Shown here piece after piece: positions 28,253 through 35,837 of a DNA stretch of 64,000 nt. The notes below the pieces were generated by a model. That model was given only the letters and a program-made list of their open reading frames with translations, made no database searches and was not told the origin of the DNA. Each line of letters starts with the position of its first letter. The first letter of the stretch is position 1. Source of the DNA: Paraburkholderia sp. PGU19 (GTDB taxonomy: Bacteria > Pseudomonadota > Gammaproteobacteria > Burkholderiales > Burkholderiaceae); assembly GCF_013426915.1 (NCBI RefSeq), contig NZ_AP023182.1, forward strand, positions 186,001 through 250,000. The letters run 5' to 3'. Position numbers and translations under genes: made by a program.

Positions 28253-28796
28253 GGTCGTCACACTCCTTGAAAGCCCCATTTTTCCACTGGACATGGTGCC
28301 TCTCCAATGTCAGATGCGCAAGGTTTCCGGACATGCGAGTAATCGCGGTTGCTCGCTGAGGATCACTTTGTAGACGCGGCGGGACCGTTTGCGCGGGCGC
28401 CTTCGCATGCGGCACGATGAACCTTATCTCGGAATAGCGAAGCGGCACACCCGACAGCATGAGGAGGACGTGCGAGACGTCACACGCACGAGCGTCCGCT
28501 CGCGGCGCGCGTTGCCGCAAAGCCCACGTTCGGTGTGCTGTGGCTGGAACGAGAAAACATATCCGGCGCGAAGCGGGCAAATAGGTCACACGCTCTCGTG
28601 CCCGTGGGTCGTGTCGCTCAAATGCGGACATACCGCCCAGTCCGGACTTCGAACCATCTACCCCTCGAATCATATTGACAAGCGTGCATCAAACCACAAA
28701 TATTGTCAGGAAACTTTGTTGACGCATGGGAATCACGGAGAGCAGCCAGATCATTGACCACCGCCGGCGTCGCCGGCACGACAAGGAGTTGCCGAG
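28253..28796. other. intergenic region upstream of the one-carbon island
   Basis: No supported gene lies in this 544-base stretch. A NarL-like heptamer TACCCCT is at 28659-28665, just upstream of TTGACA at 28675-28680; a weak -10 candidate (AAATAT, 28698-28703) is 17 bases further on. Together these could be a response-regulator-activated promoter for the gene at 28797. It marks the boundary between the mosaic left part and the coherent right part. Confidence 0.4.
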
Positions 28797-29132
28797 ATGG
28801 AACACGCAATCCGCAAGCGTATTAATCAGATGTTCTTGCGCGACCGGCGCATGGCGCAAATCGCTCTTCTGGCGCTCTGGGTCACTTTGGGCTACGTCTA
28901 CTTCGCGATGACCGCCCAGACAACGGATACGTCCGTACGCGTCGCGCTCACCATCGGCGTGGGCGCCGTGCTCGTTTTCAACTCCGCATCGATCCTTGCC
29001 ATGATCCGCCATTACGAGGAAGACAAGGACCACATCTACGGCCTCGACATACGCCACCTGGACGAAAACCGCGCCAGCAAGGCAGAGCTCGCAAGACGCG
29101 ACGACGAGTCGCTCAATCCAGCCGTCGAGTAA
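28797..29132 (+). CDS. small two-span membrane protein, unknown function
   Basis: This encodes 111 residues from the ATG at 28797 (AAGGAG 8 bases upstream). Two membrane segments are clear, about residues 19-40 (MAQIALLALWVTLGYVYFAM) and 48-69 (RVALTIGVGAVLVFNSASIL). A charged cytoplasmic tail follows (HYEEDKDHIYGLDIRHLDEN). No family was recognised. It is the first of three small membrane protein genes that precede an APC permease with short gaps, so it may be an accessory subunit of that transporter (inference). Confidence 0.7.
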   Translation: MEHAIRKRINQMFLRDRRMAQIALLALWVTLGYVYFAMTAQTTDTSVRVALTIGVGAVLVFNSASILAMIRHYEEDKDHIYGLDIRHLDENRASKAELARRDDESLNPAVE

Positions 29133-29231
29133 GCGTTCGAGCCTTATTTTCATCGTGTTTCGATGCACCCTCAGTTGCCACGCCGGCAACTGAGCGGTAC
29201 CCGAATGCCGACCCGCGAGGAAAAACACACT

Positions 29232-29612
29232 ATGGAAACCGATTACGTCCCGCCCATTCAGAAAGGCTTCGGCCAGCTTGTCGACAGCGTCTTTCTCCTC
29301 TTGCTCGTGTACTGCAGCCTGCTTGCGCCGCTGTTGCTCAAGGCACCCGACAAGCCACCCGAAGCGCAAACGGCCAAAACGCAGGTGTCGTGGCGAGAAC
29401 TCGGACAAAACCCGGCGATGGAAGCGCAATGGCGCAAGCTTGGCTACGACGCCGAGCAGGCCAAGCCCATCATTACCACCCGTTTCGACTATCAGATCGA
29501 ACCCGTCTCGCTCATCGTGACGGCACTCGTGATCATCGGCTATTTCGGGTTCGTGTTGCGTGTGTCGGACAAGCAATATCGGCAGGTGATCGCGGAAAAA
29601 TTTGGGGAGTGA
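29232..29612 (+). CDS. small two-span membrane protein, unknown function
   Basis: This encodes 126 residues from the ATG at 29232. The first membrane segment is SVFLLLLVYCSLLAPLLL, followed by a periplasmic loop of about 60 polar residues (PDKPPEAQTAKTQVSWRELG, then ARG-poor sequence to TTRFDYQIEP). The second segment is VSLIVTALVIIGYFGFVL with a short cytoplasmic tail. No known domain was recognised. It ends 4 bases before the 46-residue gene at 29617. Confidence 0.7.
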   Translation: METDYVPPIQKGFGQLVDSVFLLLLVYCSLLAPLLLKAPDKPPEAQTAKTQVSWRELGQNPAMEAQWRKLGYDAEQAKPIITTRFDYQIEPVSLIVTALVIIGYFGFVLRVSDKQYRQVIAEKFGE

Positions 29613-29616
29613 CGTC

Positions 29617-29757
29617 ATGAACTTCTTGCAATGGTCGAGCAATGCCGCGTGGGGCCTGTCGATCCTGATCTTCGCGTGGATCCTCATCGACGCCTTCAAG
29701 GTCGGGCGCGACTACAACGACGACTTCCTGATGAGTTCCACGGAAGGCAAGGAATAA
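29617..29757 (+). CDS. 46-residue single-span membrane microprotein
   Basis: This encodes MNFLQWSSNAAWGLSILIFA and then WILIDAFKVGRDYNDDFLMS plus STEGKE: one membrane helix (about residues 9-27) and an acidic cytoplasmic tail. GGGGAG lies 8 bases upstream of the ATG. It is only 4 bases after the preceding stop and 36 bases before the permease start. The spacing, ribosome site and membrane helix make it a probable real gene. By position it resembles the small stabilising subunits of multi-part transporters or oxidases (inference). Confidence 0.65.
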   Translation: MNFLQWSSNAAWGLSILIFAWILIDAFKVGRDYNDDFLMSSTEGKE

Positions 29758-29793
29758 GCAAACCTTAGGCATCAACCCGCGGAGGAGCGGCTC

Positions 29794-31185
29794 ATGAGTG
29801 ACGCAACAGCAGGACAGACAGGCGAGCGCATCGCGTTGCTGAAAGTGTTGGGACCGATTCACGTGTGGGCGCTCGGCGTCGGCATCGTGCTCGTCGGCGA
29901 GTTCATGGGATGGAACTTCTCCGTCGCTAAAGGCGGCGCATATGGATCGCTGATCGCATGCTGGATCATCGGCCTGCTCTATACGTGCGTGGCCATGATC
30001 GACTCGGAAGTGACGTCCACCGTCGCCGCGGCGGGCGGACAGTACACGCAGGCAAAGCACATCATCGGGCCGCTCATGGCGTTCAACGTGGGGCTCTATC
30101 TCGTGATGGCGTACACGATGCTCGAAGCCGCGGATGCGCTCGTGGTCGGCGATCTGATCAAGGCCGTGGCTGCCGACTCAGGCTACGCCAACTTCGACTC
30201 GCGACCGTTCACGCTTGTGACGATTGCGTTTCTCGCGCTCCTCAACTATCGCGGCGTGTTTGTGACGCTCACGGTCAACTTCGTGATCACGGCCGTCGCG
30301 TTCATCGCGATCGTCGTGCTGTTCCTGGGTGTCGCGCCCTGGCATCCGGGGCAAACGCTGATTCATCACGAACTGCTCACGCAGTTGCCCTATGGGTGGC
30401 TCGGCGTCGTCGCCGCCTTGCAGTTCGGCATGTGGTATTACCTCGGCATCGAAGGCACCTGTCAGGCGGCGGAGGAGGTCCGCTCGGCGGGCCGCTCGAT
30501 TCCGCTTGGAACGATGTGCGGCATGATTACGCTGCTCATCGCGGCTGCCATGACCTGGTATGTCGCCACGGGACTCATGCCGTGGGAGTATCTGGGCCAG
30601 GCGGTGACCCCGCTCTACGACGCCGCGCGTCTGTCGGGGAGCAAGTCCTTGCAGACACTGCTGTTCGTGGGCACCCTGTTCTCGGCAGTCGCATCCGCTA
30701 ACGGCTGCATCAACGACGCGTCGCGAGCATGGTTCTCGATGTCGCGCGACCGGTATATGCCGATGTGGTTCGGCGCCGTGCACCCGCGCTATCGCACGCC
30801 TTACCGCGCGATCATCTTTCTCGTGCCGATCGCCATTTCGTTCGCGTTCACGGGCCTGCTCGACCAGGTGATCACGTTTTCGATTCTCTCCGGGCTGCTC
30901 GGTTACACGTTCATGTCGATCAATATCGTCAAGTTCCGCCGGCAGTGGCCGCTTGGCAGCATCAATCGCGGCTACGTCCATCCATTCCATCCCATTCCCG
31001 CGATAGTGCTGGCAGTACTGTGCACCGCGACTTACTTCGCGACCTATTTGGGCTATGGCGCTTCACTGCTGTCGATCATGGCGTTCTATATCACGGCCTC
31101 GATCTGGTTCGCGTTGCATCGCTACAAGTACGTGAAGCGCGGCGATCAGTTCACGATGGACTGGCCACGCCCGAAGAATTATTGA
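29794..31185 (+). CDS. APC-superfamily amino acid/amine permease (ethanolamine-permease-like)
   Basis: This encodes 463 residues, about 12 membrane segments, with GGAGGAG upstream of the ATG. The first segment (LGPIHVWALGVGIVLVGEFM, then GWNFSVAKGG) matches the substrate-gate GXG region of the EAT/ethanolamine permease group. The substrate is probably an amine or amino acid. It follows three small membrane protein genes and precedes two further unknown ones in a tight operon. Confidence 0.85.
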   Translation: MSDATAGQTGERIALLKVLGPIHVWALGVGIVLVGEFMGWNFSVAKGGAYGSLIACWIIGLLYTCVAMIDSEVTSTVAAAGGQYTQAKHIIGPLMAFNVGLYLVMAYTMLEAADALVVGDLIKAVAADSGYANFDSRPFTLVTIAFLALLNYRGVFVTLTVNFVITAVAFIAIVVLFLGVAPWHPGQTLIHHELLTQLPYGWLGVVAALQFGMWYYLGIEGTCQAAEEVRSAGRSIPLGTMCGMITLLIAAAMTWYVATGLMPWEYLGQAVTPLYDAARLSGSKSLQTLLFVGTLFSAVASANGCINDASRAWFSMSRDRYMPMWFGAVHPRYRTPYRAIIFLVPIAISFAFTGLLDQVITFSILSGLLGYTFMSINIVKFRRQWPLGSINRGYVHPFHPIPAIVLAVLCTATYFATYLGYGASLLSIMAFYITASIWFALHRYKYVKRGDQFTMDWPRPKNY

Positions 31186-31201
31186 TGCGGCCCGCGCCAA
31201 C

Positions 31202-31894
31202 ATGGAGCGCTTCGACATGCAAACGATGGGCATCGCACTGGCCGTTCTGTTTCTCGCCACGCTTGGCCTGATGTACCGGCGCGATCGCAACGCACTGAGA
31301 GCGGAGCGCGGCAAGCTGTTCGATGCTTGCCTCGCGCTCTTCGAGCAGCATCGGCTGAAGCAGGACGCCGTCGCCTGGCCTGCGCTTGCTGGGCGCTATA
31401 GCGGGCATGAAGTGCACATCGAGCCGCTCGTCGACGACGTCGCCTTTCGCAAGGTACCGTCGCTCTGGCTGCTCGTCACGGTGAAACGCACATTGCCCAT
31501 CACGGGTGCCGTCGATCTGCTCGCGCGCGCACAGAACACGGAATTCTATTCACCCGCCGACGGTTTGCCCGTGCGGGTCATGACGCCGCATACGTGGCCT
31601 GGCCCAATCACGATCAAAGCCGACAGACCCGCTGCCGAACTTCCGCTTGCCGCGCTCGATCCTCATGTGAAGCGGTTCTTTGCCGACCCGCGCGCGAAGG
31701 AAATGCTCGTCACCCGCCATGGCGTGAGGATGGTCTATCAGGCGCATGCCGCAGACCGAGGTGACTATCTGGTGTTACGCCGGGCCGTGTTTCGAGAGGC
31801 ACGGCTCCCCGCAGCGCTCGTCAAGTCGCTGCTGGATCAGGCCATGCATGTATGCGCCGACGTGATGAAGGGAGGTGTCCATGGGCAAGCGTGA
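31202..31894 (+). CDS. hypothetical protein with N-terminal membrane anchor
   Basis: This encodes 230 residues; an alternative start is the ATG at 31217. An N-terminal hydrophobic segment (MGIALAVLFLATLGLMY) is followed by a soluble domain of about 200 residues (LVDDVAFRKVPSLWLLVTVK, then FADPRAKEMLVTRHGVRMVY). No family was recognised. It overlaps the next gene by 14 bases, so it belongs to the permease operon. Confidence 0.7.
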   Translation: MERFDMQTMGIALAVLFLATLGLMYRRDRNALRAERGKLFDACLALFEQHRLKQDAVAWPALAGRYSGHEVHIEPLVDDVAFRKVPSLWLLVTVKRTLPITGAVDLLARAQNTEFYSPADGLPVRVMTPHTWPGPITIKADRPAAELPLAALDPHVKRFFADPRAKEMLVTRHGVRMVYQAHAADRGDYLVLRRAVFREARLPAALVKSLLDQAMHVCADVMKGGVHGQA

Positions 31895-32177
31895 GGCCAC
31901 ACGCAGCAGACGGCCGTTGCACCCTTATCTCGTGCTGGTGGCGGCAGTCCTTTTGCCCGGCGCGGGCCAGGTGATCAACCGGATGCCGATGCGCGCGCTG
32001 ATCATGATGTTCTTCATGCTGTCGCTAGGGTTTGTCACGATGCAGCTCGCCGCGCCCGAACGGTCTTTTGCTGGACGGCATGCCGGTGGGCTTTTTGTCT
32101 ACGCCATCGCGGTGATGGACGCGTATTTCATCGCGAGATTGCGGTGGGAGATGTTTCGAAATCGCGCTGTTGCCTGA
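31881..32177 (+). CDS. small membrane protein, unknown function
   Basis: This encodes 98 residues from the ATG at 31881, preceded by GGAGGT; a GTG two codons earlier is less likely. Three hydrophobic segments occur (LHPYLVLVAAVLLPGAGQVI, ALIMMFFMLSLGFVTMQ and GLFVYAIAVMDAYFIARL). The PGAGQVINR element is reminiscent of TM2-like small proteins, but the family was not identified. It is the last gene of the 28797-32177 unit. Confidence 0.7.
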   Translation: MGKREATRSRRPLHPYLVLVAAVLLPGAGQVINRMPMRALIMMFFMLSLGFVTMQLAAPERSFAGRHAGGLFVYAIAVMDAYFIARLRWEMFRNRAVA

Positions 32178-32193
32178 TCGCCTGCATCACGTC

Positions 32194-32280
32194 TACCTCG
32201 CTCTCCGCCTGAATCCAGTTGCTTCGTGAGGGGTAAATGTACTCCCTTCACGACAGCCCTACCTCACCGGTTATACCCCG
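32194..32280. promoter_or_regulatory. cluster of NarL-like heptamers upstream of the GcvT gene
   Basis: Five TAC-Y-Y-C words lie within 87 bases: TACCTCG 32194-32200, AGGGGTA (reverse) 32229-32235, TACTCCC 32240-32246, TACCTCA 32260-32266 and TACCCCG 32274-32280. The second and third form an imperfect dyad spanning 32226-32251, with GTGA/TTCAC flanks. NarL/LuxR-type response regulators bind TACYYMT heptamers. The cluster sits 144 bases upstream of the GcvT-type gene at 32424. Confidence 0.5.
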
Positions 32281-32423
32281 TCGACAGGATTGAGCATTTG
32301 TCCCAGATCGGAAACGATCTTACCTACGGAGACAATGCTGCGTAACTTCAATTCGTCCTGTTCACGAATTCCCACGATGCGCACTCCCCTCCAATTCATA
32401 CCGTCCATTTCACGGAGTGTCAT

Positions 32424-33554
32424 ATGGCAAATTCATGGCGCATCTCAGCGCTCGCGGACCGTCATCGCGCGTTGGGCTCTCAGCTGGAGGACTGGAACGG
32501 CATGGGCACCGCGTGGACCTATTCCACGGATCTCGCCGACCATCACGAAGCCATCCGCACCAGAGCGGGACTGATGGATGTCTCCGGCCTGAAGAAAGTG
32601 CACTACGTGGGCCCTCATGCCGAGTCCCTGCTCGATTGGGCGACGACACGCGACATCGGCAAGCTCTACCCGGGCAAGTCCGCCTACGCCGCCATCCTCA
32701 ACGAGGAGGGCAAGTTTGTCGACGACTGCATCGTGTACCGCACGGGTCCCAACGCGTTCATGGTCGTGCATGGAGCCGGCACGGGCTACGAACGCCTGGT
32801 GCGTTCCGCGCAGGGCCGTCAGGTCGCCGTGCTGTTTGACGATGACCTGCATGACCTGTCGTTGCAGGGACCGCGTGCTGTCGAGTTTCTGGCGGAACAT
32901 GTGCCCGGCATACGCGACCTGCCCTACTTCCATCATGTGCAGACACGTCTTTTTGGCCGGCCAGTGATGATCTCGCGCACCGGCTATACGGGCGAGCGCG
33001 GCTACGAAATCTTCTGCAAGGCCGCCGATGCCCCGCTGATCTGGGACACCATCCTGCAAAAGGGCGCCGGGTTCGGCATCGTGCCGTGCGCGTTCCTTGC
33101 GTTGGACTGGCTGCGCGTCGAGAGTTACCTGCTCTTCTTCCCCTACGATAACTCCGAGATGTACCCATTCGCGGATGAAAAAGCCGGCGATACCTTGTGG
33201 GAACTGGGTCTCGACTTTACCGTTTCGCCTGGCAAGACCGAATTCTGTGGCGCGCGAGAGCATTTCCGGCTCGCCGGAAAAGAGCGCTTCCGGATCTACG
33301 GTGTCGATGTGGACGCCTCCCGACCTGCGGCTGCTGGCGACACCCTGTGGCACAACGGCGAACAGGTCGGCGTGATCACATGCGGCATGTACTCGCGGCT
33401 CACCGGCCGTTCACTCGCCATTGCGCGCCTGAACGTCGCCCAGGCCCGGGAAGGCGTTGCGCTCGATGTGAAAGGCAGTCTCGAAGCCCATGCGAGCGCG
33501 GCAGCGCTGCCATTCGACGATCCCGACAAGAAAAAGCGCACGGCAGTCGGGTAA
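32424..33554 (+). CDS. GcvT-type aminomethyltransferase/demethylase protein
   Basis: This encodes 376 residues from the ATG at 32424 (GGAG upstream). It has the GcvT folate-binding fold: GLMDVSGLKKVHYVGPHAES, DLSLQGPRAVEFLAEH, SRTGYTGERGYEIFC and a C-terminal barrel (VGVITCGMYSRLTGRSLAIA). Stand-alone members near amine monooxygenases, DMSP or aromatic O-demethylases move methyl groups to tetrahydrofolate. A second paralogue lies at 45873-46985. It sits in front of an APC permease and a ferritin-like protein gene, all on the plus strand. Confidence 0.83.
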   Translation: MANSWRISALADRHRALGSQLEDWNGMGTAWTYSTDLADHHEAIRTRAGLMDVSGLKKVHYVGPHAESLLDWATTRDIGKLYPGKSAYAAILNEEGKFVDDCIVYRTGPNAFMVVHGAGTGYERLVRSAQGRQVAVLFDDDLHDLSLQGPRAVEFLAEHVPGIRDLPYFHHVQTRLFGRPVMISRTGYTGERGYEIFCKAADAPLIWDTILQKGAGFGIVPCAFLALDWLRVESYLLFFPYDNSEMYPFADEKAGDTLWELGLDFTVSPGKTEFCGAREHFRLAGKERFRIYGVDVDASRPAAAGDTLWHNGEQVGVITCGMYSRLTGRSLAIARLNVAQAREGVALDVKGSLEAHASAAALPFDDPDKKKRTAVG

Positions 33555-33661
33555 GCCGGTTGACAATAACCGTCACCCAGCCGTCCGCCGCAAACTGAAC
33601 CTTCAAAACTAAAGAGCACTGCCGTGACGAAACGTCCGGTTTGTGCTCAAGGAGACGTAAA

Positions 33662-35302
33662 TTGAGTGCAACCGAAGAAATTCACCGCCTGGAGGGACTG
33701 TCCGACGACGGCGTGCGGTCAACCCTCAAGCGTTCGCTGACGTGGAAGGACGCCTTCTGGGTAGCGAGCGGCTCGCCGGCCTTTGTTCTTTTTACGCTGG
33801 GCGCCATTGCCGCGACCGTCGGCCAGCCAGCGTGGATCATCTGGATCGCGTCCATCACCATCGGGTTCATTCAGTGCTTCACGTATGCGGAAATCTCCGG
33901 GCTCTTTCCTCATAAATCCGGTGGCGCGTCAATCTATGGCGCGATTGCATGGGTCCGTTATTCGAAGTTTCTTGCGCCCGTCTCGGTGTGGTGCAACTGG
34001 TTTGCGTGGTCGCCCGTGCTCGCACTCGGTACGGGTCTCGGTGCAAGCTATGTTCTCTCGACGCTCTTTCCCGCAGACGCCGCGATCAACACGTGGTCAT
34101 TTACCCTGCTGAAGCTCGACTTCATCAAGGAGGGCCTGAATCTTCGCATCAACTCGACTTTCATTCTGGGTGCAGCACTCCTGCTGCTGACATTCTTCGT
34201 TCAGCATCACGGCGCAGAACGCGCCGCCAAACTGCAAAAGTACATGGGCATTACCGCCCTCGTTCCGTTGACTGTGTTCGGCCTCGAGCCGTTGATCACG
34301 GGCAGCGTGCACATGAGCAACTGGTTTCCGCTGCTGCCGCTTGCGCACGACGCCAAACGCAACGTCGTGCCGGGAACATGGAACACGGCGGGCCTGACGC
34401 TGATGATCGGTGGCCTCTTTGTGGCCGGCTGGTCGACCTATGGTTTCGAGACGGCCGTCTGCTATACGCGTGAATTCAAGAACCCTAAAACGGACACGTT
34501 CAAGGCGATCTTCTATTCCGGTTTGCTGTGCCTCGCAGTGTATATCCTCGTGCCGCTGTCGTTTCAGGGCGCCATGGGACTCAAGGGCCTGCTCGCACCC
34601 GACATCTATGACGGCACGGGCGTCGCGGCGGCCATGGCGAGAATCATCGGCGGCGGCGCGGCGATCTTCTACCTGATCGTCGTCATGCTCGTCTTCACGC
34701 TACTGCTGTCGGTGATGACGTCGATGATGGGCTCCTCCCGCACGCTGTATCAGGCATCGGTTGACGGCTGGCTGCCGCGCTACCTGTCGCACGTGAACGA
34801 ACACGGCGCACCGACGCGCGCGATGTGGACCGACCTGTGCTTCAACCTGATCCTGCTGATGATGTCGGACAATGTCGCGGTACTCGCCATGTCCAATGTC
34901 TGCTACTTCGGATTTGTTTTCCTGAACCTTCAGGCGGGCTGGATTCACCGGCTCGACCGTCCGAACTGGGTACGCCCGTTCAAATGCCCGAACTGGCTGC
35001 TGGCGCTCGGCGCGCTGTGCGGGTTTATCGATCTCGTGTGCATTGGCGCAGGCGCGGATATCTGGGGGCCGGGCACGTTGCGTAATGGCTTGGTAGCAAT
35101 CGCGCTGATCATCCCTGTCTTCGTCTTTCGGCACTATGTGCAGGACAAGGGTCGCTTCCCGGACGCGATGCTGGACGACATGGAACTGAAACCCGAGGAC
35201 GGCACGACGAAACGGCGCGCCGGCTGGCTGCCCTATCTGACGCTGGTCGCGGCCGTGCTCGTGATCTGGCTGTCGCATCACTTCGCCGTGTTTCCGGCGT
35301 AA
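33662..35302 (+). CDS. APC-superfamily permease (paralogue 1)
   Basis: This encodes 546 residues starting at a TTG (33662) with AAGGAG 7 bases upstream; no ATG gives the conserved N-terminus. The core begins SLTWKDAFWVASGSPAFVLF and has about 12 membrane segments. It is closely similar in sequence to the product of 41493-43172 (for example both carry YLSHVNEHGAPTRAMWTDLC), so the two are paralogues flanking the same regulatory genes. The substrate is probably an amine or N-methylated compound, given the demethylase neighbours (inference). Confidence 0.82.
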   Translation: MSATEEIHRLEGLSDDGVRSTLKRSLTWKDAFWVASGSPAFVLFTLGAIAATVGQPAWIIWIASITIGFIQCFTYAEISGLFPHKSGGASIYGAIAWVRYSKFLAPVSVWCNWFAWSPVLALGTGLGASYVLSTLFPADAAINTWSFTLLKLDFIKEGLNLRINSTFILGAALLLLTFFVQHHGAERAAKLQKYMGITALVPLTVFGLEPLITGSVHMSNWFPLLPLAHDAKRNVVPGTWNTAGLTLMIGGLFVAGWSTYGFETAVCYTREFKNPKTDTFKAIFYSGLLCLAVYILVPLSFQGAMGLKGLLAPDIYDGTGVAAAMARIIGGGAAIFYLIVVMLVFTLLLSVMTSMMGSSRTLYQASVDGWLPRYLSHVNEHGAPTRAMWTDLCFNLILLMMSDNVAVLAMSNVCYFGFVFLNLQAGWIHRLDRPNWVRPFKCPNWLLALGALCGFIDLVCIGAGADIWGPGTLRNGLVAIALIIPVFVFRHYVQDKGRFPDAMLDDMELKPEDGTTKRRAGWLPYLTLVAAVLVIWLSHHFAVFPA

Positions 35303-35339
35303 TGGATGTCCCGTCCGCTGTCTACCTGTGAGGTCGTGC

Positions 35340-35828
35340 GTGAACAGAACCGAATATATAGCCAGAATCAAGGCGGCCTTCGAAGGCGAACTCTATGGAG
35401 AAGCATGGTTCGCCGCGATGGCCCGCGACGCAGTGGCCCCGGACAGACAGCGCAAGCTTGCCGTCATGGCACAGCTCGAATATCAGACGCGTATGCGCAT
35501 GAGGCCTCTGATCGCCCGTCTTCGCATCACGGGGATCGATGAGGCGGCTCAACGTGAAAAGGGAATCAAGCTTGCCCGGCAACACGCTGGGCAGCCGTGG
35601 CCCGCATTCATCGCGTGGTTTATCGTGGAGATCGGCCGATTCGTTGCGCTCTACGACGAGATGGAACGCAACAGCGCGAAAGAGGACGCCGCGATACTGA
35701 CGGCACTGGCGCGTCATGAACGCGCGTTGCTCGAATTTGCCCGCCTTGAAGCGCAAGGCATGTCCGACCGTTCGCTCGAGCCCGTGCTCGCGCTGCTGGA
35801 CGAGCGGGACTGTGCCAGTCAGCTCTGA
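35340..35828 (+). CDS. ferritin-like helical protein, function unknown
   Basis: This encodes 162 residues from the GTG at 35340; a GTG at 35328 is an alternative. The sequence is nearly all helical, with Glu-rich repeats EGELYGEAWFAAM, AVMAQLEYQTRMRMRPL, FVALYDEME and RHERALLEFARLE. The spacing resembles a four-helix ferritin-like fold with possible diiron ligands. It follows the APC permease by 37 bases and is convergent with the PAS protein gene. It could be an iron-dependent oxygenase, an iron store for the demethylases, or a structural protein (inference). Confidence 0.55.
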   Translation: MNRTEYIARIKAAFEGELYGEAWFAAMARDAVAPDRQRKLAVMAQLEYQTRMRMRPLIARLRITGIDEAAQREKGIKLARQHAGQPWPAFIAWFIVEIGRFVALYDEMERNSAKEDAAILTALARHERALLEFARLEAQGMSDRSLEPVLALLDERDCASQL

Positions 35829-35837
35829 ATGCAGCGC

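Noticed and set aside
28765..28779. GCCGGC repeats before the gene at 28797
   Set aside because: Short GC-rich palindromes of this kind are common in this genome and have no terminator or operator context.
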